Source: Brienomyrus brachyistius
Taxonomy: Eukaryota > Chordata > Actinopteri > Osteoglossiformes > Mormyridae
Length of the DNA: 64,000 nucleotides
Assembly (NCBI RefSeq): GCF_023856365.1
Contig: NW_026042400.1
Location: 248,001-312,000 of the forward strand
Reading direction: 5' to 3'
Of this stretch, positions 52,323 through 64,000 are shown one piece after another. The translations under genes were made by a program, and so were the position numbers. The notes beneath the pieces were generated by a model that saw only the letters and a list, made by a program, of their open reading frames with translations, searched no databases and had not been told where the DNA came from. Positions within the stretch are counted from its first letter, which is position 1; every line of letters starts with the position of its first letter.

Positions 52323-55300
52323 ATTAGCATATTAGCATATTAGCATATTAGCATATTAGCATATTAGCATAGCATATTAGCATATTAGCATATTAGCATA
52401 TTAGCATATTAGCATATTAGCATATTAGCATATTAGCATAGCGTGTTAGCATATTAGCGTATTAGCATATTAGCATATTAGCATAGCATATTAGCATATT
52501 AGCATATTAGCATATTAGCATATTAGCATAGCGTGTTAGCATATTAGCGTATTAGCATATTAGCATATTAGCATAGCATATTAGCATATTAACATATTAA
52601 TATATTAATATATTAGCATATTAGCATATTAGCATATTAGCATAGCGTGTTAGCATATTAGCAATTAGCATATTAGCATATTAGCATAGCATATTAGCAT
52701 ATTAGCATATTAGCATATTAGCATAGCGTGTTAGCATATTAGCATATTAGTATATTAGGATATTAGCATATTAGGATATTAGCATATTAGCATATTAGCA
52801 TATTAGCATAGCATATTAGCATAGCGTGTTAGCATATTAGTGTATTAGCATATTAGCATATTAGCATAGCATATTAGCATATTAGCATATTAGCATATTA
52901 GCATATTAGCATATTAGCATAGCGTGTTAGCATATTAGCATAGCATAGCATATTAGCATAGCATATTAGCATATTAGCATATTAGCATATTAGCATATTA
53001 GCATATTAGCATAGCGTGTTAGCATATTAGCGTATTAGCATATTAGCATAGCATATCAGCATATTAGCATATTAGCATATTAGCATATTAGCATATTAGC
53101 ATATTAGCATATTAGCATAGCATATTAGCATATTAGCATATTAGCATATTAGCATATTAGCATAGCGTGTTAGCATATTAGCATATTAGCATATTAGCAT
53201 AGCATATTAGCATAGTGTGTTAGCATATTAGCATATTAGCATATTAGCATAAAATATTAGCATATTAACATATTAGCATATTAACATATTAGCATATTAG
53301 CATAGCGTGTTAGCATATTAGCGTATTAGCATATTAGCATATTAGCATATTAGCATTGCGTGTTAGCATATTAGCGTATTAGCATATTAGCATATTAGCA
53401 TATTAGCATAGCATATTAGCATATTAACATATTAGCATATTAGCATATTAGCATATTAGCATAGCGTGTTAGCATATTAGCGTATTAGCATATTAGCATG
53501 TTAGCATAGCATATTAGCATATTAGCATATTAGCATAGCGTGTTAGCATATTAGCGTATTAGCATATTAGCATATTAGCATATTAGCATATTTGCATATT
53601 AGCATAGCGTGTTAGCATATTAGCGTATTAGCATATTAGCATATTAGCATATTAGCATAGCGTGTTAGCATATTAGCGTATTAGCATATTAGCATATTAG
53701 CATAGCATATTAGCATATTAGCATATTAGCATATTAGCATAGCGTGTTAGCATATTAGCATATTAGCATATTAGCATATTAGCATAGCATATTAGCATAT
53801 TAGCATATTAGCATAGCGTGTTAGCATATTAGCATATTAGCATATTAGCATATTAGCATAGCATATTAGCATAGTGTGTTAGCATATTAGCATATTAGCA
53901 TATTAGCATAAAATATTAGCATATTAACATATTAGCATATTAACATAGTAGCATATTAGCATAGCGTGTTAGCATATTAGCGTATTAGCATATTAGCATA
54001 TTAGCATATTAGCATTGCGTGTTAGCATATTAGCGTATTAGCATATTAGCATATTAGCATATTAGCATAGCATATTAGCATATTAGCGTATTAGCATATT
54101 AGCATATTAGCATATTAGCATAGCATATTAGCATATTAACATATTAGCATATTAGCATATTAGCATATTAGCATAGCGTGTTAGCATATTAGCGTATTAG
54201 CATATTAGCATGTTAGCATAGCATATTAACATATTAGCATATTAGCATAGCGTGTTAGCATATTAGCGTATTAGCATATTAGCATATTAGCATATTAGCA
54301 TATTTGCATATTAGCATAGCGTGTTAGCATATTAGCGTATTAGCATATTAGCATATTAGCATATTAGCATAGCGTGTTAGCATATTAGCGTATTAGCATA
54401 TTAGCATAGCATATTAGCATATTAGCATATTAGCATATTAGCATATTAGCATATTAGCATAGCGTGTTAGCATATTAGCGTATTAGCATATTAGCATATT
54501 AGCATAGCATATTAGCATAGTGTGTTAGCATATTAGCATATTAGCATATTAGCATAGCATATTAGCATAGTGTGTTAGCATATTAGCATATTAGCATATT
54601 AGCATAAAATATTAGCATATTAGCATATTAGCATATTAACATATTAGCATATTAGCATAGCGTGTTAGCATATTAGCGTATTAGCATATTAGCATATTAG
54701 CATATTAGCATTGCGTGTTAGCATATTAGCGTATTAGCATATTAGCATATTAGCATATTAGCATAGCATATTAGCATATTAACATATTAGCATATTAGCA
54801 TATTAGCATATTAGCATAGCGTGTTAGCATATTAGCGTATTAGCATATTAGCATGTTAGCATAGCATATTAGCATATTAGCATATTAGCATATTAGCATA
54901 GCGTGTTAGCATATTAGCGTATTAGCATATTAGCATATTAGCATATTAGCATATTAGCATAGCGTGTTAGCATATTAGCGTATCAGCATATTAGCATATT
55001 AGCATAGCATATTAGCATATTAGCATATTAGCATATTAGCATATTAGCGTAGCGTGTTAGTATATTAGCGTGTTAGCATATTAGCATATTAGCATATTAG
55101 CATATTAGCATATTAGCATAGCGTGTTAACATAGCGGATTAGCATATTAGCATATTAGCATAGCATATTAGCATAGCGTGTTAGCATATTAGCGTATTAG
55201 CATATTAGCATATTAGCATATTAGCATAGCATATTAGCATATTAGCATATTAGCATAGCGTGTTAGCATATTAGCGTATTCGCATATTAGCATATTAGCA

Positions 55301-58300
55301 TATTAGCATAGCATATTAGCATATTAGCATATTAGCATATTAGCATATTAGCATATTAATATATTAATATATTAGCAAATTAGCATATTAGCATAGCGTG
55401 TTAGCATATTAGCAATTAGCATATTAGCATATTAGCATAGCATATTAGCATATTAGCATATTAGCATATTAGCATATTAGCATATTAGCATATTAGCATA
55501 GCGTGTTAGCATATTAGCATATTAGTATATTAGGATATTAGCATATTAGGATAGCATATTAGCATATTAGCATATTAATATATTAGCATATTAGCATAGC
55601 GTGTTAGCATATTAGCGTATTAGCATATTAGCATAGCATATTAGCATATTAGCATATTAGCATATTAGCATATTAGCATAGCATATTAGCATATTAGCAT
55701 ATTAGCATATTAGCATAGCGTGTTAGCATATTAGCATATTAGCATATTAGCATATTAGCATATTAGCATATTAGCATAGCATACTAGCATATTAGCATAT
55801 TAGTATATTAGCATATTAGCATATTAGCATAGCATATTAGCATATTAGCATATTAGCATAGCGTGTTAGCATATTAACGTATTAGCATATTAGCATATTA
55901 GCATATTAGCATAGCATATTAGCATATTAGCATATTAGCATATTAGCATATTAGCATAGCGTGTTAGCATATTAGCGTATTCGCATAGTATATTAGCATA
56001 GCATATTAGCATATTAGCATATTAGCATATTAGCATTGCGTGTTAGCATATTAGCGTATTAGCAAATTAGCATATTATCATAGCATATTAACATAACATA
56101 TTAGCATATTTGCATATTAGCATATTAGCATAGCGTGTTAGCATATTAGCATATTAGCGTATTAGCATATTAGCATATTAGCATAGCATATTAGCATATT
56201 AGCATATTAGCATATTAGTATAGCGTGTTAGCATATTAGCGTATTAGCATATTAGCATATTAGCATATTAGCATATTAGCATAGCATATTTGCATATTAG
56301 CATATTAGCATATTAGCATATTTGCATATTAGCATATTAGCATATTTGCATATTAGCATAGCGTTTTAGCATATTAGCGTATTAGCATATTAGCATATTA
56401 GCATATTAGCATAGCGTGTTAGCATTTTAGCGTATTAGAATATTAGCATATTAGCATAGCATATTAGCATATTAGCATATTAGCATATTAGCACATTAGC
56501 ATAGCGTGTTAGCATATTAGCGTATTAGCATATTAGTATATTAGCATAGCATATTAGCATATTAGCATATTAGCATATTAGCATATTAGCATAGCGTGTT
56601 AGCATATTAGCGTATTAGCATATTAGCATATTAGCATATTAGCATAGCATATTAGCATATTAGCATATTAGCATATTAGCATATTAGCATAGCGTGTTAG
56701 CATATTAGCGTATTAGCATATTAGCATATTAGCATAGCATATTAGCATATTAGCATATTAGCGTATTAGTATATTAGCATATTAGCATATTAGCATATTA
56801 GCATATTAGTATTGCGTGTTAGCATATTAGCGTATTAGCATATTAGCATATTAGCATATTAGCATGTTAGCATATTAGCATATTAGCATAGCATATTAGC
56901 ATATTAGCATATTAGCATATTAGTATAGCGTGTTAGTGTATTAGCATATTAGCATATTAGCATAGCATATTAGCATAGCATATTAGCATATTAGCATAGC
57001 ATATTAGCATATTAGCATATTAGCATAGCATATTAGCATATTAGCATATTAGCATATTAGCATATTAACATAGCATATTAGCATATTAGCATATTAGCAT
57101 ATTAGCATAGCATATTAGCATATTAGCATATTAGCATATTAGCATATTAGAATATTAGCATAGCGTGTTAGTGTATTAGCATATTAGCATAGCGTGTTAG
57201 TGTATTAGCATATTAGCATATTAGCATAGCATATTAGCATATTAGCATATTAGCATATTAGCATAGCATATTAGCATATTAGCATATTAGCATATTAGCA
57301 TAGCGTGTTAGTGTATTAGCATATTAGCATATTAGCATAGCATATTAGCATATTAGCATAGCGTGTTAGCATATTAGCATATTAGCATATAAGCATATTA
57401 GCATAGCGTGAGCATATTAGCATATTAGCATATTAGCATATTAGCATATTAGCATATTAGCATAGCGTGTTATAGCGGATTAGCATATTAGCATATTAGC
57501 ATAGCATATTAGCATATTAGCATATTAGTATATTAGCATAGCATATTAGCATATTAGCATAGCGTGTTAGCATATTAGCATATTAGCATATAAGCATATT
57601 AGCATAGCGTGAGCATATTAGCATATTAGCATATTAGCATATTAGCATATTAGCATAGCATATTAGCAAATTAGCATATTAGCATATTAGCATATTAGCA
57701 TATTAGCATAGCGTGTTAGCATATTAGCGTATTAGCATATTAGCGTATTAGCATATTAGTATATTAGCATAGCATATTAGCATATTAGCATATTAGCATA
57801 TTAGCATAGCGTGTTAGCATATTAGCGTATTAGCATATTAGCATATTAGCATAGCATATTAGCATATTAGCATAGTATATTAGCATATTACCGTATTAGC
57901 ATATTAGCGTATTAGCATATTAGTATATTAGCATAGCATATTAGCATATTAGCATATTAGCATATTAGCATAGCGTGTTAGCATATTAGCGTATTAGCAT
58001 ATTAGCATATTAGCATATTAGCATAGCATATTAGCATATTAGCATAGCATATTAGCATATTACCGTATTAGCATATTAGCATATTAGCATAACGTGTTAG
58101 CATATTAGCGTATTAGCATATTAGCATATTAGCATAACATATTAGCATATTAGCATATTAGCATATTAGCATATTAGCATAGCGTGTTAGCATATTAGCA
58201 TATTAGCATATTAGCATATTAGCATATTAGCATAGCATATTAGCATATTAGCATATTAGCATATTAGCATATTAGCATAGCGTGTTAGCATATTAGCGTA

Positions 58301-61300
58301 TTAGCATATTAGCATATTAGCATAGCATATTAGCATATTAACATATTAATATATTAATATATTAGCATATTAGCATATTAGCATATTAGCATAGCGTGTT
58401 AGCATATTAGCAATTAGCATATTAGCATATTAGCATAGCATATTAGCATATTAGCAAATTAGCATATTAGCATAGCGTGTTAGCATATTAGCATATTAGT
58501 ATATTAGGATATTAGCATATTAGGATATTAGCATATTAGGATATTAGCATATTAGCATATTAGCATATTAGCATAGCATATTAGCATAGCGTGTTAGCAT
58601 ATTAGTGTATTAGCATATTAGCATATTAGCATAGCATATTAGCATATTAGCATATTAGCATATTAGCATATTAGCATATTAGCATATTAGCATAGTGTGT
58701 TAGCATATTAGCATAGCATAGCATATTAGCATAGCATATTAGCATATTAGCATATTAGCATATTAGCATATTAGCATATTAGCATATTAGCATATTAGCA
58801 TATTAGTATATTAGCATAGCGTGTTAGCATATTAGGGTATTAGCATATTAGCATAGCATATCAGCATATTAGCATATTAGCATATTAGCATATTAGCATA
58901 TTAGCATATTAGCATAGCATATTAGCATATTAGCATATTAGCATATTAGCATAGCGTGTTAGCATATTAGCATATTAGCATATTAGCATAGCATATTAGC
59001 ATAGTGTGTTAGCATATTAGCATATTAGCATATTAGCATAAAATATTAGCATATTAACATATTAGCATATTAACATATTAGCATATTAGCATAGCGTGTT
59101 AGCATATTAGCGTATTAGCATATTAGCATATTAGCATATTAGCATTGCGTGTTAGCATATTAGCGTATTAGCATATTAGCATATTAGCATATTAGCATAG
59201 CATATTAGCATATTAACATATTAGCATATTAGCATATTAGCATATTAGCATAGCGTGTTAGCATATTAGCGTATTAGCATATTAGCATGTTAGCATAGCA
59301 TATTAGCATATTAGCATATTAGCATAGCGTGTTAGCATATTAGCGTATTAGCATATTAGCATATTAGCATATTAGCATATTTGCATATTAGCATAGCGTG
59401 TTAGCATATTAGCGTATTAGCATATTAGCATATTAGCATATTAGCATAGCGTGTTAGCATATTAGCGTATTAGCATATTAGCATATTAGCATAGCATATT
59501 AGCATATTAGCATATTAGCATATTAGCATAGCGTGTTAGCATATTAGCATATTAGCATATTAGCATATTAGCATATTAGCATAGCATATTAGCATATTAG
59601 CATATTAGCATAGCGTGTTAGCATATTAGCATATTAGCATATTAGCATAGCATATTAGCATAGTGTGTTAGCATATTAGCATATTAGCATATTAGCATAA
59701 AATATTAGCATATTAACATATTAGCATATTAACATAGTAGCATATTAGCATAGCGTGTTAGCATATTAGCGTATTAGCATATTAGCATATTAGCATATTA
59801 GCATTGCGTGTTAGCATATTAGCGTATTAGCATATTAGCATATTAGCATATTAGCATAGCATATTAGCATATTAACATATTAGCATATTAGCATATTAGC
59901 ATATTAGCATAGCGTGTTAGCATATTAGCGTATTAGCATATTAGCATGTTAGCATAGCATATTAGCATATTAGCATATTAGCATAGCGTGTTAGCATATT
60001 AGCGTATTAGCATATTAGCATATTAGCATATTAGCATATTTGCATATTAGCATAGCGTGTTAGCATATTAGCGTATTAGCATATTAGCATATTAGCATAT
60101 TAGCATAGCGTGTTAGCATATTAGCGTATTAGCATATTAGCATAGCATATTAGCATATTAGCATATTAGCATATTAGCATAGCGTGTTAGCATATTAGCA
60201 TATTAGCATATTAGCATAGCATATTAGCATAGTGTGTTAGCATATTAGCATATTAGCATATTAGCATAAAATATTAGCATATTAACATATTAGCATATTA
60301 ACATATTAGCATATTAGCATAGCGTGTTAGCATATTAGCGTATTAGCATATTAGCATATTAGCATATTAGCATTGCGTGTTAGCATATTAGCGTATTAGC
60401 ATATTAGCATATTAGCATATTAGCATAGCATATTAGCATATTAACATAGCATATTAGCATATTAGCATATTAGCATAGCGTGTTAGCATATTAGCGTATT
60501 AGCATATTAGCATGTTAGCATAGCATATTAGCATATTAGCATATTAGCATAGCGTGTTAGCATATTAGCGTATTAGCATATTAGCATATTAGCATATTAG
60601 CATATTTGCATATTAGCATAGCGTGTTAGCATATTAGCGTATTAGCATATTAGCATATTAGCATATTAGCATAGCGTGTTAGCATATTAGCGTATTAGCA
60701 TATTAGCATATTAGCATAGCATATTAGCATATTAGCATATTAGCATATTAGCATATTAGCATAGCGTGTTAGCATATTAGCATATTAGCATATTAGCATA
60801 TTAGCATATTAGCATAGCATATTAGCATATTAGCATATTAGCATAGCGTGTTAGCATATTAGCATATTAGCATATTAGCATAGCATATTAGCATAGTGTG
60901 TTAGCATATTAGCATATTAGCATATTAGCATAAAATATTAGCATATTAACATATTAGCATATTAACATATTAGCATATTAGCATAGTGTGTTAGCATATT
61001 AGCGTATTAGCATATTAGCATATTAGCATATTAGCATTGCGTGTTAGCATATTAGCGTATTAGCATATTAGCATATTAGCATATTAGCATAGCATATTAG
61101 CATATTAACATATTAGCATATTAGCATATTAGCATATTAGCATAGCGTGTTAGCATATTAGCGTATTAGCATATTAGCATGTTAGCATAGCATATTAGCA
61201 TATTAGCATATTAGCATATTAGCATAGCGTGTTAGCATATTAGCGTATTAGCATATTAGCATATTAGCATATTAGCATATTTGCATATTAGCATAGCGTG

Positions 61301-64000
61301 TTAGCATATTAGCGTATTAGCATATTAGCATATTAGCATATTAGCATAGCGTGTTAGCATATTAGCGTATTAGCATATTAGCATATTAGCATAGCATATT
61401 AGCATATTAGCATATTAGCATATTAGCATAGCGTGTTAGCATATTAGCATATTAGCATATTAGCATATTAGCATATTAGCATAGCATATTAGCATATTAG
61501 CATATTAGCATATTAGCATATTAGCATAGCATATTAGCATAGCATAGCGTGTTAGCATATTAGCGTATTAGCATATTAGCATATTAGCATACCATATTAG
61601 CATATTAGCATATTAGCATATTAGCATAGCGTGTTAGCATATTAGCATATTAGCATATTAGCATATTAGCATAGCGTGTTATAGCGGATTAGCATATTAG
61701 CATATTAGCATAGCATATTAGCATATTAGCATATTAGTATATTAGCATAGCATATTAGCATATTAGCATAGCGTGTTAGCATATTAGCATATTAGCATAT
61801 AAGCATATTAGCATAGCGTGAGCATATTAGCATATTAGCATATTAGCATATTAGCATATTAGCATATTAGCATATTAGCATAGCATATTAGCAAATTAGC
61901 ATATTAGCATATTAGCATATTAGCATATTAGCATAGCGTGTTAGCATATTAGCGTATTAGCATATTAGCGTATTAGCAAATTAGTATATTAGCATAGCAT
62001 ATTAGCATATTAGCATATTAGCATATTAGCATAGCGTGTTAGCATATTAGCGTATTAGCATATTAGCATATTAGCATATTAGCATATTAGCATATTAGCA
62101 TAGCATATTAGCATATTAGCATATTAGCATATTAGCATATTAGCATAGCATATTAGCATAGCATAGCGTGTTAGCATATTAGCGTATTAGCATATTAGCA
62201 TATTAGCATACCATATTAGCATATTAGCATATTAGCATATTAGCATAGCGTGTTAGCATATTAGCATATTAGCATATTAGCATATTAGCATAGCGTGTTA
62301 TAGCGGATTAGCATATTAGCATATTAGCATAGCATATTAGCATATTAGCATATTAGCATATTAGTATATTAGCATAGCATATTAGCATATTAGCATAGCG
62401 TGTTAGCATATTAGCATATTAGCATATAAGCATACCATATTAGCATATTAGCATATTAGCATATTAGCATAGCGTGTTAGCATATTAGCATATTAGCATA
62501 TTAGCATAGCGTGTTATAGCGGATTAGCATATTAGCATATTAGCATAGCATATTAGCATATTAGCATATTAGCATATTAGCATAGCGTGTTAGCATATTA
62601 GCATATTAGTATATTAGGATATTAGCATATTAGGATATTAGCATATTAGCATATTAGCATAGCATATTAGCGTAGCGTGTTAGCATATTAGTGTATTAGC
62701 ATATTAGTATATTAGCATAGCATATTAGCATATTAGCATATTAGCATATTAGCATAGCGTGTTAGCATATTAGCGTATTAGCATATTAGCATATTAGTAT
62801 ATTAGCATATTAGCATATTAGCATAGCATATTAGCATATTAGCATATTAGCATATTAGCATATTAGCATAGCATATTAGCATAGCATAGCGTGTTAGCAT
62901 ATTAGCGTATTAGCATATTAGCATATTAGCATACCATATTAGCATATTAGCATATTAGCATATTAGCATAGCGTGTTAGCATATTAGCATATTAGCATAT
63001 TAGCATATTAGCATAGCGTGTTATAGCGGATTAGCATATTAGCATATTAGCATAGCATATTAGCATATTAGCATATTAGTATATTAGCATAGCATATTAG
63101 CATATTAGCATAGCATATTAGCGTATTAGCATATTAGCATATTAGCATACCATATTAGCATATTAGCATATTAGCATATTAGCATAGCGTGTTAGCATAT
63201 TAGCATATTAGCATATTAGCATATTAGCATAGCGTGTTATAGCGGATTAGCATATTAGCATATTAGCATAGCATATTAGCATATTAGCATATTAGTATAT
63301 TAGCATAGCATATTAGCATATTAGCATAGCGTGTTAGCATATTAGCATATTAGCATATAAGCATATTAGCATAGCGTGAGCATATTAGCATATTAGCATA
63401 TTAGCATATTAGCATATTAGCATAGCATATTAGCAAATTAGCATATTAGCATATTAGCATAGCGTGTTAGCATATTAGCATATTAGCATAAAAGCATATT
63501 AGCATAGCGTGAGCATATTAGCATATTAGCATATTAGCATATTAGCATATTAGCATAGCATATTAGCAAATTAGCATATTAGCATATTAGCATATTAGCA
63601 TATTAGCATAGCGTGTTAGCATATTAGCGTATTAGCATATTAGCGTATTAGCATATTAGCGTATTAGCATATTAGTATATTAGCATAGCATATTAGCATA
63701 TTAGCATATTTGCATAGCGTGTTAGCATATTAGCGTATTAGCATATTAGCATATTAGCATATTAGCATATTAGCATATTAGCATATTAGCATAGCATATT
63801 AGCATATTAGCATATTAGCATATTAGCATATTAGCATATTAGCATAGCATATTAGCATAGCATAGCGTGTTAGCATATTAGCGTATTAGCATATTAGCAT
63901 ATTAGCATACCATATTAGCATATTAGCATATTAGCATATTAGCATAGCGTGTTAGCATATTAGCATATTAGCATATTAGCATATTAGCATAGCGTGTTAT
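52323..64000. repeat. Satellite array 3, 8-bp unit ATTAGCAT
   Basis: The octamer satellite resumes abruptly after TTTTACA and runs to the window end. Its first part (52323 to about 54200) carries variants in the order seen near 22900-24800, for example the TTAATATATTAATATATT step at about 52590 and CATAAAAT at 53248 and 53907. About 54300-57783 follows the order of about 19200-22570, including GCGTGTTATAGCGG at 57465 (compare 22274). 57784 onward repeats 1-6217. The array is therefore a mosaic of the same supra-unit, not an independent expansion. No gene is present. Confidence 0.97.
57784..64000. repeat. Higher-order satellite supra-unit, copy 3 (5' part)
   Basis: Every landmark I compared lies exactly 57783 bases after its counterpart in 1-6217: CATAAAAT at 59037, 59696, 60265 and 60929; GCGTGTTATAGCGG at 61674, 62293, 62509, 63016, 63232 and 63992; plus the TTAATATATT, TTAGGATATT, CATAGTAGCAT and TTTGCATAGCG steps. 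No net length change occurs over 6.2 kb of octamer satellite, whereas copy 2 differs by several indels. I compared landmarks and several stretches, not every base. Confidence 0.85.

Overview
The window looks like a ray-finned (teleost) fish chromosome. It carries spliced genes with GT/AG introns and AATAAA signals, fossil repeats of teleost type, an LTR from an endogenous retrovirus-like element, and a DNA transposon of a eukaryotic IS3-like kind. The species cannot be named from sequence alone.

About 83% of the window (1-39634, 41497-43146 and 52323-64000, roughly 53 kb) is one simple satellite built on the 8-bp unit ATTAGCAT. Short 5-bp AGCAT units and AGCGTG/AGCGTA variants break it up. 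The variants are arranged in a higher-order pattern: units of about 570-670 bp sit inside a supra-unit of about 22.6 kb. Landmarks at 1-6217 recur at 57784-64000 at a constant offset of 57783, and with small indels near 22574-28846. Neither strand can code, because the 8-bp period puts a stop in every frame every 24 bases.

An island of non-satellite DNA interrupts the array. From the left it holds: a 1862-bp solo LTR (39635-41496) with a 4-bp target duplication, inserted cleanly into the satellite; a short satellite remnant with private variants that decays at its right edge (41497-43146); about 1 kb with fossil dispersed repeats (43147-44210); a complete-looking 6678-bp DNA transposon (44217-50894); a diverged tandem repeat of about 115 bp (50930-52030); and a short AT-rich spacer before the satellite restarts abruptly at 52323.

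The transposon is the most informative object. It has perfect 71-bp terminal inverted repeats starting TATGG and ending CCATA, a 6-bp target duplication (CCATGC), and long subterminal arrays of a 42-bp palindromic repeat. It holds two convergent spliced genes. The minus-strand gene (50123 to 48333, two exons) encodes a 383-residue DDE integrase-like transposase with all three acidic residues. The plus-strand gene (44672 to 47615) encodes a protein with a SAM-like domain and a HECT ubiquitin-ligase domain that keeps its catalytic cysteine, but its two halves lie in different frames, probably because of a one-base loss near 46373-46376. The layout suggests that the HECT gene travels as a passenger or accessory gene of the transposon.
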